Source of the DNA: Rhizobium sp. R711
GTDB lineage: Bacteria; Pseudomonadota; Alphaproteobacteria; Rhizobiales; Rhizobiaceae
Direction: 5' to 3'
Assembly (NCBI RefSeq): GCF_002211365.1
Contig: NZ_LOKZ01000003.1
Span: 62,001 to 126,000, forward strand
DNA: 64,000 bases
Numbering within the stretch: the stretch's first letter is position 1; each line of letters begins with the position of its first letter. Under the pieces are notes generated by a model, which searched no databases, was not told the DNA's origin, and saw only the letters and a program-made list of their open reading frames with translations. Of the stretch, positions 1-9,419 are shown piece by piece. The position numbers were made by a program, and so were the translations under genes.

Positions 1-1758
1 CTGAAGAAGAATCCGTATGAGAATCCCCCCGAGGAGCGCGTAATCGACGCCTTCACGGAGAGGCTTCAGGTCTATCAGGTGCCGGGATCGCGCGTGATCG
101 GGATAACGTTCACCTCGAAGGATCCTAAGCTCGCGGCGACAATCCCCAATGCGATGGCAGCAGTTTATCTTGCCACACAGAGTGGGGCCAAGTTGGACTC
201 GAATTCCGAGGCGACGCGGTGGCTGGAGCCGGAGATCGAAAATCTCCGGCAGAAGGTGAATGACGCCGAGCAGAAGGTGGCGGAGTACCGCGCCGCGCAC
301 GGATTGCTGCCGACCAACGGCGGCTCGAATTTCGCCACACAGCAATTGAACGACATTTCGGCGGAGCTTACCCGCGTCCGGGGAGACCGCGCAAACGCCG
401 AGGCGCGTGCCCAGTCCGTACGCGATGCTCTCTCCTCCGGTGAACCATCAGATACGTTGCAGGACATCATGTCGTCTCAGTCGCTTCAGCGGCTGAAGGG
501 CACGGAATCAGCGCTGCAGTCGCAGATATCCGACCTGCAGACGTCCTTGCTAAACAACCATCCTCGCCTGAAAAGCCTTCGCGCGCAGTTGTCGGACATC
601 AAGGTTCAGATTCGCCAAGAGACCCAAAAGATCCTGGCAAGCATCGAAAACGAAGCGAAGGTCGCCGCCGTTCGCCAAAAGGAGCTGGAGCAGCAGGCCG
701 ACAAGTTGAAGGCGAACAGCGCCCAAGCTGGCGAAGACGAGGTGGGCCTTAACGCCCTGACGCGTGAGGCGACGGCGCAGCGCCAACTTTTGGAGACCTA
801 TCTCTCCCGTTACCGCGAGGCGGCGTCGCGCGCCGACAAGAATTCAAGCCCGGCCGACGCCCGCATCGTGTCGAAGGCTATACAGCCGGTCGATCCCTAT
901 TTCCCGAAAGTTCTGCCGATCGTCATCGTCGCTACCTTGGCAACTTTCATCATGACATCGATTGTAATCATGCTCGTCGAACTCTTCAGCGGTCGGGCTC
1001 TTCGCCCCGTCGAGCCTCCCGAAGAGGAAGCGCGGGACGACGAGGAGCCTCAATCGGTGACAGCCGCCTCCGCTAAGCGAGTGGCTACGCCGAGTCTCCT
1101 CGCTACACCCGTCGATGAGGAGCCGGTTGCAGAGCCGGTCGAGGAAGAGAACGTCTTGGAAACGAATGAGTTCTCGATAGCATCTGTTTCGGAGTATCTT
1201 CGTGGCAGCAGGGCGCCTCTTGCGATTGCTATTTCACCGACCGGAGATGACGGCTCTGCAGCAACCGTATCCCTCGTGCGCAAGTTGGCAAATGACGGCT
1301 CACGGGTCATTCTGGTCGATATGACGGGCTCCGGCCTGCCGACGGACCTCATGGCCGACAATCGCAGCATGCTTGGGATAACCGACCTGCTCTGTGGCGA
1401 TGCCGCTTTCGGCGATACGATTCATGGTGATAGCCGCTCCGATGCGCACCTCATTCCGCAGGGCATCAGTGATCCGCGCCGGGCGATGCGCGGTGCCGAT
1501 CGCCTATCCCTGCTGCTGGATGCTCTAGTCTCGGCCTATGATCTGGTGGTCGTGGAGTGTGGCGCGGCCGATGTGGCCGGCGTTTCGCGGCTGACGCAGA
1601 GCAAGGACGTCGAGATCATCCTCTCGATGCCTGAAATCGTCGAGCAGGAGTTCGTGACTGCCATGAGCGAGTTCGAAGCGGCTGGTTACGAACGCGTCGT
1701 GCTGATGTCAGACCGTGACGAGCCTCTTGAAAACCCGATCTCTCGGCATGCCGCGTGA
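1..1758 (+). CDS. Wzz/GumC/ExoP-like polysaccharide co-polymerase, 5'-partial
   Basis: The frame is open from base 1, so the start lies outside the window; the first in-window start-type codon (GTG at 79) is probably internal. What remains has a long Gln/Glu/Arg/Ala-rich coiled coil (about 220-840), one membrane segment near 905-985 (VLPIVIVATLATFIMTSIVI), an acidic Pro/Glu linker, and a C-terminal region with the fold pattern of a BY-kinase/MinD-type ATPase. This order is typical of inner-membrane proteins that set polysaccharide chain length during export. The place of the Walker A loop reads SPTGDDGSAATV, without the Gly-Lys-Ser/Thr core, and there is no Tyr cluster at the C-terminus, so the kinase domain is probably inactive. 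It meets the minus-strand acetyltransferase stop to stop. The family call is firm; the exact polymer is unknown. Confidence 0.8.
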   Translation: MKKNPYENPPEERVIDAFTERLQVYQVPGSRVIGITFTSKDPKLAATIPNAMAAVYLATQSGAKLDSNSEATRWLEPEIENLRQKVNDAEQKVAEYRAAHGLLPTNGGSNFATQQLNDISAELTRVRGDRANAEARAQSVRDALSSGEPSDTLQDIMSSQSLQRLKGTESALQSQISDLQTSLLNNHPRLKSLRAQLSDIKVQIRQETQKILASIENEAKVAAVRQKELEQQADKLKANSAQAGEDEVGLNALTREATAQRQLLETYLSRYREAASRADKNSSPADARIVSKAIQPVDPYFPKVLPIVIVATLATFIMTSIVIMLVELFSGRALRPVEPPEEEARDDEEPQSVTAASAKRVATPSLLATPVDEEPVAEPVEEENVLETNEFSIASVSEYLRGSRAPLAIAISPTGDDGSAATVSLVRKLANDGSRVILVDMTGSGLPTDLMADNRSMLGITDLLCGDAAFGDTIHGDSRSDAHLIPQGISDPRRAMRGADRLSLLLDALVSAYDLVVVECGAADVAGVSRLTQSKDVEIILSMPEIVEQEFVTAMSEFEAAGYERVVLMSDRDEPLENPISRHAA

Positions 1759-3000
1759 TCAAACACCAATCAGTCGACGTAGACGCTGTACAACGCGGTA
1801 GCTCTTCTGGTGAGACTTGATGAAGGCTTTGCCTCGGGTGATTGCCCGGTGAACAAAGCCAGCCACTGTGCCGCGCAGGGAAAGCGGCAGGACAACGTCA
1901 TAGTGCTCGATCTCTACAGGGGCCCATGAACGCTTGTATCGCTGATCGCCAAGACCGAAGTCGAAGAGGCTGACACCCCTGCCATGCTGACCGGCGATCA
2001 TCTGCCAGAACAGAAATTCGCCTGGGCTCGCCTCCACCACGAGGCTTTCGTCGATCGCACTGAGCTGGCAAATGATGTGGTCCCCTTTACGAGAAAGACC
2101 AGCGAGCGCAGCAATATCGCCGTCGCGATCGCCTTTCAGGCGGATAGCGTGCATCTCCAGCCCGACCGTTTCGCCATCACGCTCGCCGACGTCGATTGCG
2201 CCATGCAGGAAAGCCCTGGTTCGCGGATCTTCAAACGCATCTGGCAGTCCGAGCGCCTTGAATCGTTCGCGCTTCTGCTTGAAGAAGCGATCGAGCAGAA
2301 GGTGCTGCTCCTCCGCGGTTCCCGAAGAAACGTAATCGAACCCGCCCAGCGCCTCCAGACGTCTCAGCTGCGTGCGGAACTTCTTACGCCGTCCCTTTGC
2401 GTTCACTTGCTGGAGCGTCGACTCCATGCCAGCCAAGAGCGGAAGGTGGTAGGCGTGATTCTGGTTCTGAACCATCGGCAGCAGTGCCAAAGGGTTGCGG
2501 CGACCGCGCCAATCCAACGGGATGTTCTGCAGCAGAAGCAGGTCGGCGCGTCCGACCAAGGCGCGACGCATGGACTCGGCGAATTTTTGCGGCTCGATAT
2601 TGGTGGCCAGCTCGACGAAGCGAGTTGTGAAGAGACCCGTGTTAATGTTGCTGTGATCGGCGCCGACAAATCTGGCGGTGCGGAAGCCGTGAAACCTGTT
2701 TATCTCCACCGGCAGAATGAAGGCGGTCTCTTCGCCGAGCCTGCCCCAGACGATCGACAACTGGTGCCCGAAGGCTTTGGTCCAGGATAGGCACCAGTCG
2801 TAGCTTTGATGCAGGGAGTTCAGATTGTCACGATCGAGCTCACGCCAGACCGCTTCCAGCGGCTCCATGCTATCCAAGATGACGATATTAAGTTCGCTTA
2901 CCGCAAACTGCGCGTTCACCACGCGCAGTTTGGAAACGCCAGCGTCGGATCTTATGAGATGTTGCGCTCTATCTGAAACAGGAAGCGTCTGCGCCTGCAC
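1759..3000 (-). CDS. GNAT-family (CelD/BcsL-like) acyltransferase
   Basis: A 413-residue protein resembling the CelD-like N-acetyltransferases (COG5653, Acetyltransf_6 type) found in rhizobial polysaccharide loci. Visible family features are the SYDWCLSW segment near the N-terminus, a basic KGRRKKFRTQLRRL stretch in the middle, and a C-terminal FDFGLGDQRYKRSW block. The start is a GTG at 3000 preceded by GGAGAAG at a good distance; no convincing ATG lies nearby. Its stop codon directly abuts the stop of the convergent co-polymerase gene with no spacer. Acetylation or similar decoration of an exported polysaccharide is inferred from family and neighbour; the substrate cannot be told from the sequence. 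Confidence 0.75.
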   Translation of the reverse strand: MQAQTLPVSDRAQHLIRSDAGVSKLRVVNAQFAVSELNIVILDSMEPLEAVWRELDRDNLNSLHQSYDWCLSWTKAFGHQLSIVWGRLGEETAFILPVEINRFHGFRTARFVGADHSNINTGLFTTRFVELATNIEPQKFAESMRRALVGRADLLLLQNIPLDWRGRRNPLALLPMVQNQNHAYHLPLLAGMESTLQQVNAKGRRKKFRTQLRRLEALGGFDYVSSGTAEEQHLLLDRFFKQKRERFKALGLPDAFEDPRTRAFLHGAIDVGERDGETVGLEMHAIRLKGDRDGDIAALAGLSRKGDHIICQLSAIDESLVVEASPGEFLFWQMIAGQHGRGVSLFDFGLGDQRYKRSWAPVEIEHYDVVLPLSLRGTVAGFVHRAITRGKAFIKSHQKSYRVVQRLRRLIGV

Positions 3001-3118
3001 GGGTCTTCTCCGGTCTGACTTACCGGCGCGAAGAATAGGCCAACGGAGGATCCATTTGTTTTATAAGCAGAGATCGTCGGTGCTTTCTGTCGATCACGGT
3101 TATCGCGTCGTTAACGGA

Positions 3119-3328
3119 TCACCGCTGCTTCGGCCCGGCCATCCATTTGATGAGGACCATGGCCGGGAGTACCCACAGCAAGCCGGTCAGGAGAAAGTAG
3201 AGAAGCTGTCCCCACCATGGCGCGTCACCGAGCGTGGCAACGGCGATCGTGTTTGCTAGCACCGCATAGGCGAGCACGAGCACGACGAGCACAATCGTAC
3301 CGATAAATTTGCGGAGGCGGACGGGCAT
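3119..3328 (-). CDS. DUF2842 small membrane protein
   Basis: A 69-residue protein with two membrane segments (about residues 7-30 and 38-60) and a short basic N-terminus. The GDAPWWGQLLYF block between the helices matches the DUF2842 family, which is common in Rhizobiales and often lies beside ctaA, as here (divergent, about 110 bases apart). I chose the ATG at 3328 over the TTG one codon upstream. The function of the family is unknown. Confidence 0.8.
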   Translation of the reverse strand: MPVRLRKFIGTIVLVVLVLAYAVLANTIAVATLGDAPWWGQLLYFLLTGLLWVLPAMVLIKWMAGPKQR

Positions 3329-3441
3329 CAACTATCTTTCACACTGGTGTTCGAACCGCCGCGACTGCATGCCGCAAAGGTTCGGGGCTTGTTTTGCATG
3401 AGCCGCTCAGGCAAATCAACTGCCGGAAGTAAGGAGCAGTC

Positions 3442-4545
3442 ATGGCGATCGCGAACTTGAGCACCGAACAGCAGATATTGCACCAGATACGTCGACAGGA
3501 CGGCAACCGCCGGGCGGTTCGTATTTGGCTAGGTTTTGTGCTTTTGGCACTCTTCTGTCTTGTGATTGTCGGCGGGGCGACCAGGCTCACGAATTCGGGG
3601 CTTTCGATTACCGAATGGAAGCCGATTCACGGGGTGATTCCGCCTCTGAATGCTGCGGAATGGGAGGAGGAGTTCAAGCTCTACCAGCGCATTCCCGAGT
3701 ATCAGCAGATAAATGACGGAATGACCGTCGAGGAGTTCAAGGGCATCTTTTGGTGGGAGTGGGCGCACCGCCTGATCGCACGCGGCATTGGTGTCATCTT
3801 CGCGCTGCCATTGCTCTATTTCTGGATCGCGGGAAAGGTGGAGCGGCGGCTGAGATGGCCACTCTTCGGGATTCTGATACTGGGCGGACTGCAGGGGGCG
3901 ATCGGCTGGTGGATGGTGTCGTCGGGGCTTGCCGTCCGAACCGACGTCAGCCAGTATCGGTTGGCAACGCACTTGATCATGGCCTGTCTAATCTTCGCGT
4001 CCTGCATGTGGATCATGCGGGGGCTCTCACCCCACTCGGACGATCCGGCGCCCGCGAAAAGCTCCAATCGATGGGCGGCTGCGATAGCCATATTTGCGCT
4101 TTTCCAGATCTACCTCGGTGCGCTTGTGGCGGGCCTCGACGCCGGCTTCACCTACAATACCTGGCCGTTGATGGATGGTGCCGTCGTGCCATCTGATCTG
4201 CTGATCCAGCAGCCCGCCTGGATCAATTTCTTCGAGAACCCCAAGACGGTGCAGTTCATCCATCGGCTGGGTGCCTACACGCTTTTTGCGCTGACGCTGG
4301 TCAACATGATCATCGCTCTCGCGGCAGCACCGTCGACAACGCATGCACGGCGCGCGGTCGTCCTGTTCGGGCTGGTGATGGTTCAGGCATCGATCGGAAT
4401 TGCTACCTTGCTGCTGCACGTCCCGCTTCATTGGGGGCTGCTGCATCAGGCGGGTGCCCTCGTGGTCTTTGGTTTCGCTATCGCCAACTGGCGGGGCTAC
4501 TACGGAGAGTATCCGCGCGAGACCATGATTGCCGAGCAGGTTTGA
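3442..4545 (+). CDS. ctaA: Heme A synthase (COX15/CtaA type 2)
   Basis: A 367-residue inner-membrane enzyme that oxidises the C8 methyl of heme O to give heme A for cytochrome aa3 oxidase. The pattern is that of an eight-helix protein. It has the [13 protein letters not shown] signature in the first helix/loop and the four expected heme-ligand histidines: His109 (EWAHR), His177 (ATHL), His274 (IHRLG) and His335 (LLHQAG). The length is normal for the alphaproteobacterial form. The ATG at 3442 has a GGAG about 8 bases upstream. It stands alone between DUF2842 and an IS630 element. Confidence 0.95.
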   Translation: MAIANLSTEQQILHQIRRQDGNRRAVRIWLGFVLLALFCLVIVGGATRLTNSGLSITEWKPIHGVIPPLNAAEWEEEFKLYQRIPEYQQINDGMTVEEFKGIFWWEWAHRLIARGIGVIFALPLLYFWIAGKVERRLRWPLFGILILGGLQGAIGWWMVSSGLAVRTDVSQYRLATHLIMACLIFASCMWIMRGLSPHSDDPAPAKSSNRWAAAIAIFALFQIYLGALVAGLDAGFTYNTWPLMDGAVVPSDLLIQQPAWINFFENPKTVQFIHRLGAYTLFALTLVNMIIALAAAPSTTHARRAVVLFGLVMVQASIGIATLLLHVPLHWGLLHQAGALVVFGFAIANWRGYYGEYPRETMIAEQV

Positions 4546-4825
4546 ACCCGACGACGGTTGAAATCGCCATCTCGCTGTCAAAACAGCAGCCTCCTGTTGG
4601 CCGACAGTGAATGCCCGGGGAAGGCGAGCCGATCGGGGCGGACGGAATGCCGAAGATCGTATTGCCGCGAACGATGACTGAGGCCGAGGGAGCGATACGC
4701 GGCTGATTCGCGAGACACTATCGCAGCCGTACTCGCGCTCAAACGAGCAGAGGGCAGGGACATGCTGTCGTTGGCAGCGGCATGTTTGTACAGTTCGCGG
4801 AAGCCGGCGTGGTCGCCTATTCCTA

Positions 4826-5872
4826 GAGCCTTTCATGTTTTGACGGAAGCGTAGCCAGCATTTGAGAAGTAGTTGGCGCATTCCTCTGGCTTGATGGTGT
4901 CGGCGAGTAAGCCCAGATGGCGCCAGGTTTCCTCGGTGGTTCGCTTTTGGGCCTGGCGCATCCAGTGCTTGATCTTGGCGAAGGCCTGCTCGATCGGATT
5001 AAGGTCGGGGGAATATTTCGGCAGGAACCAGAGTCTGGCGCCGACTGCCCTGATGGCATCGCGGATGGCTTTGGCCTTGTGAGAGCCGAGATTGTCGAGG
5101 ATGACGATGTCGCCAGGCTTGAGGGTCGGGATCAACTGCTGGCGGACATAGGCGCGGAAGCATTCGCCATTGATGGGACCGTCGAAGACGCAGGGCGCAG
5201 TGAGCTTGTCGCAGCGTAGGGCGCCGAGGAAGGTCAGGGTGCGCCAGCGGCCGTGCGGGGCAAAGCCGCGCAATCTTTTGCCCCTCGGCCCCCAGCCGCG
5301 TAACGGCGCCATGTTGGTGCGGATCCAGGTCTCGTCGATAAAGACGAGCCGCTTCGGATCGAAGCGGTCTTGCCAGGCTTTCCAGCGGGCTCTGCGCCGG
5401 GCAATGTCGGCGCGGCCCTGCTCAAGGGCGAACAGCGTTTTTTTTAAAGCTCAAGCCCTCGCGGCGCATGAACTGCCAGATGGCATTGTGGGAGACGGTC
5501 ACGCCGCGGGCGGCTAACTCATCCTTCAGCCGATGTAGCGTCAGATGTGATGTCTGCTCGATCTGCTCGACGATGAAGGCGCGGTGCGGCTCCAGCACAC
5601 GTCGGCGATGGCCGCCCATCTTGCCAGGCGACACGCTGCCGGTGGCCCGATAACGCTGCGACCACTTCACCACGGATGAGACAGCTATGTCGAACCGCTC
5701 CGCCACCACCCGGCAGCTCTGACCGTCCACAACCGCTGCGACGACTCGCTCGCGAAGATCATTCGAATAGGGTCGCGTCATAGATGCTGGCCTCCTTTCC
5801 AGCATCCATGATGAATCACAAATCTGCTGATTTTGGAATCCCGCACCGATTCCGATAAGCAATGATCCGCTC
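4826..5872 (-). mobile_element. IS630-family insertion sequence, apparently complete
   Basis: The element is 1047 bp and flanked by TA on both sides (4824-4825 and 5873-5874), the usual IS630 target duplication. The ends form imperfect inverted repeats. Read inward, including the TA, the left end is TAGAGCCTTTCATG and the right end TAGAGCGGATCATT, with about 16 of 23 positions matching. One transposase spans the element on minus in two frames. It sits between ctaA and the rne terminator and seems to break no gene. Confidence 0.88.
4833..5781 (-). CDS. IS630 transposase, two frames (orfA/orfB)
   Basis: orfA (start ATG at 5781, stop at 5422) gives about 120 residues with a helix-turn-helix region typical of IS630 orfA, ending just after SFKK. 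orfB continues in another frame to 4833. It carries the DDE catalytic core: FIDETWI, then ILDNLGSHK, then PDLNPIEQAFAKIKH. The frames meet at a run of eight A on the coding strand (5438-5445 on plus). Joining them needs a net +1 (or -2) shift there, which fits slippage on a homopolymer as used by many two-frame IS elements. An ordinary inactivating indel is the alternative. Both halves are otherwise undamaged. Confidence 0.85.
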
Positions 5873-5904
5873 TAATAGCGTAGCCGGGGCCTCTCACGAG
5901 AGCA

Positions 5905-5937
5905 TAAAAAAATCCGGCTGCGTCGCCGCAGCCGGAT
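5905..5937 (-). terminator. Rho-independent terminator of rne
   Basis: An 11-bp perfect stem (5912-5922 with 5927-5937, loop TCGC) is followed on the minus strand by a T-run (the A-run at 5905-5912 on plus). It lies about 28 bases past the rne stop. Confidence 0.9.
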
Positions 5938-5964
5938 CGGATTACTTATCGCCGAAGATCAGTC

Positions 5965-8784
5965 TTAGAAAAAACCGCGGCGCTGCCACCAGCCAGCTTT
6001 CTTCGGCTTGCCGTCACCTTCGCTCTCCGCGGCGTCGCTGCGCGTCGACTTAACCGTCGGCTCCGACGAAGAGATGTTCGACTCCCGGTTGGCGCGGACG
6101 GGCTTCGCGTCCTCCACGGCCGGCGCTGCGAGGTCTGCGGCTGCCGCCTCGGCTTCAGCTTCAGCGGCCGGTGCCGTTTCCGCTGGCGCCTCTTCCACGA
6201 CGGGCTCCTCGACCGGCGATGCCTTGCGGCTTCGGCGTGCGCGCTTCGGCTTCACGTCCTCCGCAACCGAGGCGCCGGTTTCAACAGCAGCCATTGCCGG
6301 CTGAGCTTCGACGGCTTCTTCGGCGACAGCTTCGATTACCTCTACGGCGGTCACTTCTGTCTCGCCATCGTCAGCACCGTCACTTGCGCCTTCCCCGGCA
6401 GAAGCCTCCTGCTCGCTGCCTTCGTCGCGGTTGCGGCGACCGCCACGCTTGCCACGACGGCGGCGCTTGCGACGCTGGGTTTCATCGCCTTCGTCACGCG
6501 TTTCAACGGACGCAGCAATGCTTTCGTCGCCCTGGTCCTCATCATCACTGTCGGCTTGGTCGCCTTCCGCAGAGTCAACCGAGTCAGCGGCTACTGCCTC
6601 ACCATTGCCATTGCGTCCGCGACGGCGGCGGCGGCGCTTGCGCTTGCGGCCCTCTCCATCGCCTTCCGAGCGCTGTGCAGGACGTTCGGCGGCAGCCGGC
6701 TTGGCTTCGAGTTCCTCTTCTTCCTCCTCGTCGACTTCGACCACGATATCGTCGTCTTCGTCATCCGGGATGGCGGCAAAGTTGAACAGGCTTTCGATCT
6801 TGACCGGGTTCTCGACTGGCTCGCCGCGGTCGATCGCGAAGTGCTGGGAACCGACGGAGCCGTCTGCGTCGATAATAATCGCGACTCCGAAGCGGGCCTC
6901 ATAGTCGACGATCGTCTGGCGCTTGTGGTTGAGCAGGTACAGCGCAATATCAGGCGTCGTGCGAACCGTGATGTCGTGGGTGGTATTCTTGAGCAGGTAT
7001 TCTTCGATGCCTCGCAGCACGTGCAGGGCAACGGAAGACTGCGAACGAACGTGGCCAGTGCCGCCGCAATGCGAGCAGACCTGCGTCGTCGATTCGAGAA
7101 CGGAAGCGCGGATGCGCTGACGCGACATTTCCAAAAGGCCGAAATGCGAAATGCGGCCGACCTGAATGCGAGCGCGGTCGTTCTTCAGGCATTCCTTCAG
7201 CTTCTTCTCGACGGCGCGATTGTTGCGCTTCTCTTCCATGTCGATGAAGTCGATGACGATCAGGCCGGCAAGGTCGCGCAGGCGAAGCTGACGAGCGATT
7301 TCTTCCGCTGCTTCAAGGTTCGTCTGGAGCGCAGTATCTTCGATCGAGTGCTCGCGCGTCGAACGGCCGGAGTTGACGTCGATCGAAACCAGCGCTTCCG
7401 TCTGGTTCATGATCAGATAGCCGCCGGACCTCAGCGTCACTTGCGGCTGCAGCATGCGGTCGAGCTGCGCCTCGATGCCAGAACGCGAGAAGATCGGGTG
7501 GATGTCGCGATAGGGTTGAACCACCTTGGCGTGGCTCGGCATCAGCATCTTCATGAAGTCTTTTGCTTCACGATAGCCTTCCTCGCCGGCAACGATGATC
7601 TCGCCGATATCCTTGTTGTAGAGGTCGCGGATCGAGCGTTTGATGAGCGAACCTTCCTCGTACACGAGGCAGGGAGCGGTCGATTGCAGCGTCAGCGTGC
7701 GGACGTTCTCCCACAGACGCATCAGATATTCGAAGTCGCGCTTGACCTCGACCTTGGTGCGGTTTGCACCCGCAGTACGCAGGATGACGCCCATGCCCTG
7801 CGGCACTTCGAGCATGCGCGCGATTTCCTTCAGGCGCTTGCGGTCCTGCGGATTGGTGATCTTGCGGGAGATGCCACCGCCACGCGCCGTGTTCGGCATG
7901 AGGACGGAGTAGCGACCGGCCAGCGAAAGATAGGTCGTCAGGGCGGCACCCTTGTTGCCGCGCTCTTCCTTTGCCACCTGCACCAGCAGGATCTGGCGGC
8001 GCTTGATGACTTCCTGGATGCGATACTGCTTGCGTGGCTTGCGCTGGACGCGATCGGGAACTTCCTCCATGGCGTCTTCGGCGCCGACGGATTCGATCAC
8101 TTCCTCTTCATGGTCGTGGTCGTCGTCATCGTCGTCATCGCTGCGGCGGCGGGCGTCGACCTCTTCGGAGATCGAGTCCGTTTCGACCATCGCTGCCATC
8201 TCGTTGCCCGACGAACCTTCGTCGTCGTTGTCGACCGTGGCTTCGCTGGCAGCTTCGTCGCTTGCCGGCGCTTCAGCAGCCGGCGCTGCCTTCTTGCGGC
8301 TGCGGCGGGGCTTTGCCTTCTTGGCCGGTGCTTCCTCGGCAACTTCGGCAATGGCCTCGACCGTTTCGGTTGCCGCAGCAGCGGCTTCCGCCGCCGGTGC
8401 TTCGGTAGTTGCAGCTACGCCAACGTCGGGCTGTTCCTGGGTGGAGAGATCGACCGGTGCCGTCTCGACGTGTTCGACGTCGTCGTCGCGGCGATGCTCT
8501 TCGGCTTCGGCGCGCAACAGTGCCTGACGATCGGCAAGCGGGATCTGGTAGTAGTCGGGGTGAATTTCGGCGAAGGCCAGGAAGCCGTGCCGGTTGCCGC
8601 CGTAATCAACGAAGGCGGCCTGCAGCGAGGGTTCGACCCTCGTTACCTTTGCGAGATAGATATTGCCGCGGATCTGCTTCTTGTGCTGCGACTCGAAGTC
8701 AAATTCTTCTATGCGGTTTCCGCGTACGACAACAACGCGCGTCTCTTCCTCGTGAGACGCGTCGATAAGCATCTTGTCTGCCAT
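5965..8784 (-). CDS. rne: Ribonuclease E
   Basis: A 939-residue endoribonuclease for mRNA decay and rRNA/tRNA processing. The N-terminal half is the Rne/Rng catalytic core. The metal-binding aspartates are Asp469 (SIDVNSG) and Asp512 (VIDFIDM), with the same 43-residue spacing as in E. coli. The Zn-link cysteines are Cys570 and Cys573 (CSHC). The S1 domain (residues 35-95 and from about 250) is split by an Ala/Glu/Asp-rich, low-complexity insert of roughly 150 residues with two basic KxRRSRKK-like patches, as in other alphaproteobacteria. The tail after residue 690 alternates acidic stretches and Arg/Lys-rich patches and ends in a short KKAGWWQRRGFF motif; such tails bind RNA and degradosome partners. 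A long 5' region suggests leader-based control, inferred by analogy with autoregulated rne elsewhere. Confidence 0.97.
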   Translation of the reverse strand: MADKMLIDASHEEETRVVVVRGNRIEEFDFESQHKKQIRGNIYLAKVTRVEPSLQAAFVDYGGNRHGFLAFAEIHPDYYQIPLADRQALLRAEAEEHRRDDDVEHVETAPVDLSTQEQPDVGVAATTEAPAAEAAAAATETVEAIAEVAEEAPAKKAKPRRSRKKAAPAAEAPASDEAASEATVDNDDEGSSGNEMAAMVETDSISEEVDARRRSDDDDDDDHDHEEEVIESVGAEDAMEEVPDRVQRKPRKQYRIQEVIKRRQILLVQVAKEERGNKGAALTTYLSLAGRYSVLMPNTARGGGISRKITNPQDRKRLKEIARMLEVPQGMGVILRTAGANRTKVEVKRDFEYLMRLWENVRTLTLQSTAPCLVYEEGSLIKRSIRDLYNKDIGEIIVAGEEGYREAKDFMKMLMPSHAKVVQPYRDIHPIFSRSGIEAQLDRMLQPQVTLRSGGYLIMNQTEALVSIDVNSGRSTREHSIEDTALQTNLEAAEEIARQLRLRDLAGLIVIDFIDMEEKRNNRAVEKKLKECLKNDRARIQVGRISHFGLLEMSRQRIRASVLESTTQVCSHCGGTGHVRSQSSVALHVLRGIEEYLLKNTTHDITVRTTPDIALYLLNHKRQTIVDYEARFGVAIIIDADGSVGSQHFAIDRGEPVENPVKIESLFNFAAIPDDEDDDIVVEVDEEEEEELEAKPAAAERPAQRSEGDGEGRKRKRRRRRRGRNGNGEAVAADSVDSAEGDQADSDDEDQGDESIAASVETRDEGDETQRRKRRRRGKRGGRRNRDEGSEQEASAGEGASDGADDGETEVTAVEVIEAVAEEAVEAQPAMAAVETGASVAEDVKPKRARRSRKASPVEEPVVEEAPAETAPAAEAEAEAAAADLAAPAVEDAKPVRANRESNISSSEPTVKSTRSDAAESEGDGKPKKAGWWQRRGFF

Positions 8785-9419
8785 GTAAGCTGTGCTCCTC
8801 GGCGCGGCCGAACGTCGGCATCCCCTTGCGTCGATGAGACAGAAGAGGTGCGGCTCGTCATTGCAGCGCCGGATAATGAAAGTCGCGATTGGTGCGGTGT
8901 GGAAGGCAGCAGCCAGACAGCAGCGGGGGAGATGTTCTCCCGGGGCCTGTAGACTTCAGATAAAACCTGCTGCGACACCATCAAAGACCAAGCGAGATCG
9001 ACAAAACTAAGACCTTGTTCAGGTCCGATGAGTTTGCTCTCTCTGTAAAGAGCGGTTGGTGGCTATCCACCGATGAAGTTCCCGCATACGCCGGAAAATT
9101 CAGGATCCAATTTCGAGTGGAAACACATATGACGGCGGACGATTGCCGGTTGTGGCGCCAGTTCCTTAGCGGTTTGGCTGCCGTGCAGGCGACTCTATCC
9201 CGTCAGCACTTCTACCCTAAAAATCCTTGTATGTTTTCTCTGTCACAATAGCAAGGGAAAAGCCAAATGTGCCATAATATTGATGGATTTCGGAAGGCAT
9301 ACAAAATTGGGGATCAAGGGCGCCGATTTGGCTCCCCGGTCGCGAACGGTGCCGGCACCGGCAATCTCGCGTTTACCGGGAGAACTTGATCGGAATGTTA
9401 TTTAAGGTGTGGCGGTCGA
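8785..9419. other. Divergent intergenic region rne / amidase
   Basis: 635 bases without a credible gene; the short frames present have no good start or composition. It must hold the rne promoter and leader (minus) and the amidase promoter (plus). Small structures seen are a GGGAGA/TCTCCC hairpin at 8927-8941 and a perfect 12-base palindrome GGTGCCGGCACC near 9349-9360. I could not place -35/-10 boxes with confidence. Confidence 0.5.

Noticed and set aside
4578..4763. 61-codon frame between ctaA and the IS630 element
   Set aside because: Ser/Arg-rich with no ribosome site or family; the 280-base gap looks non-coding.
6556..8952. 798-codon plus-strand frame opposite rne
   Set aside because: Shadow of the low-complexity and biased rne coding sequence; no domain pattern and no start signal.
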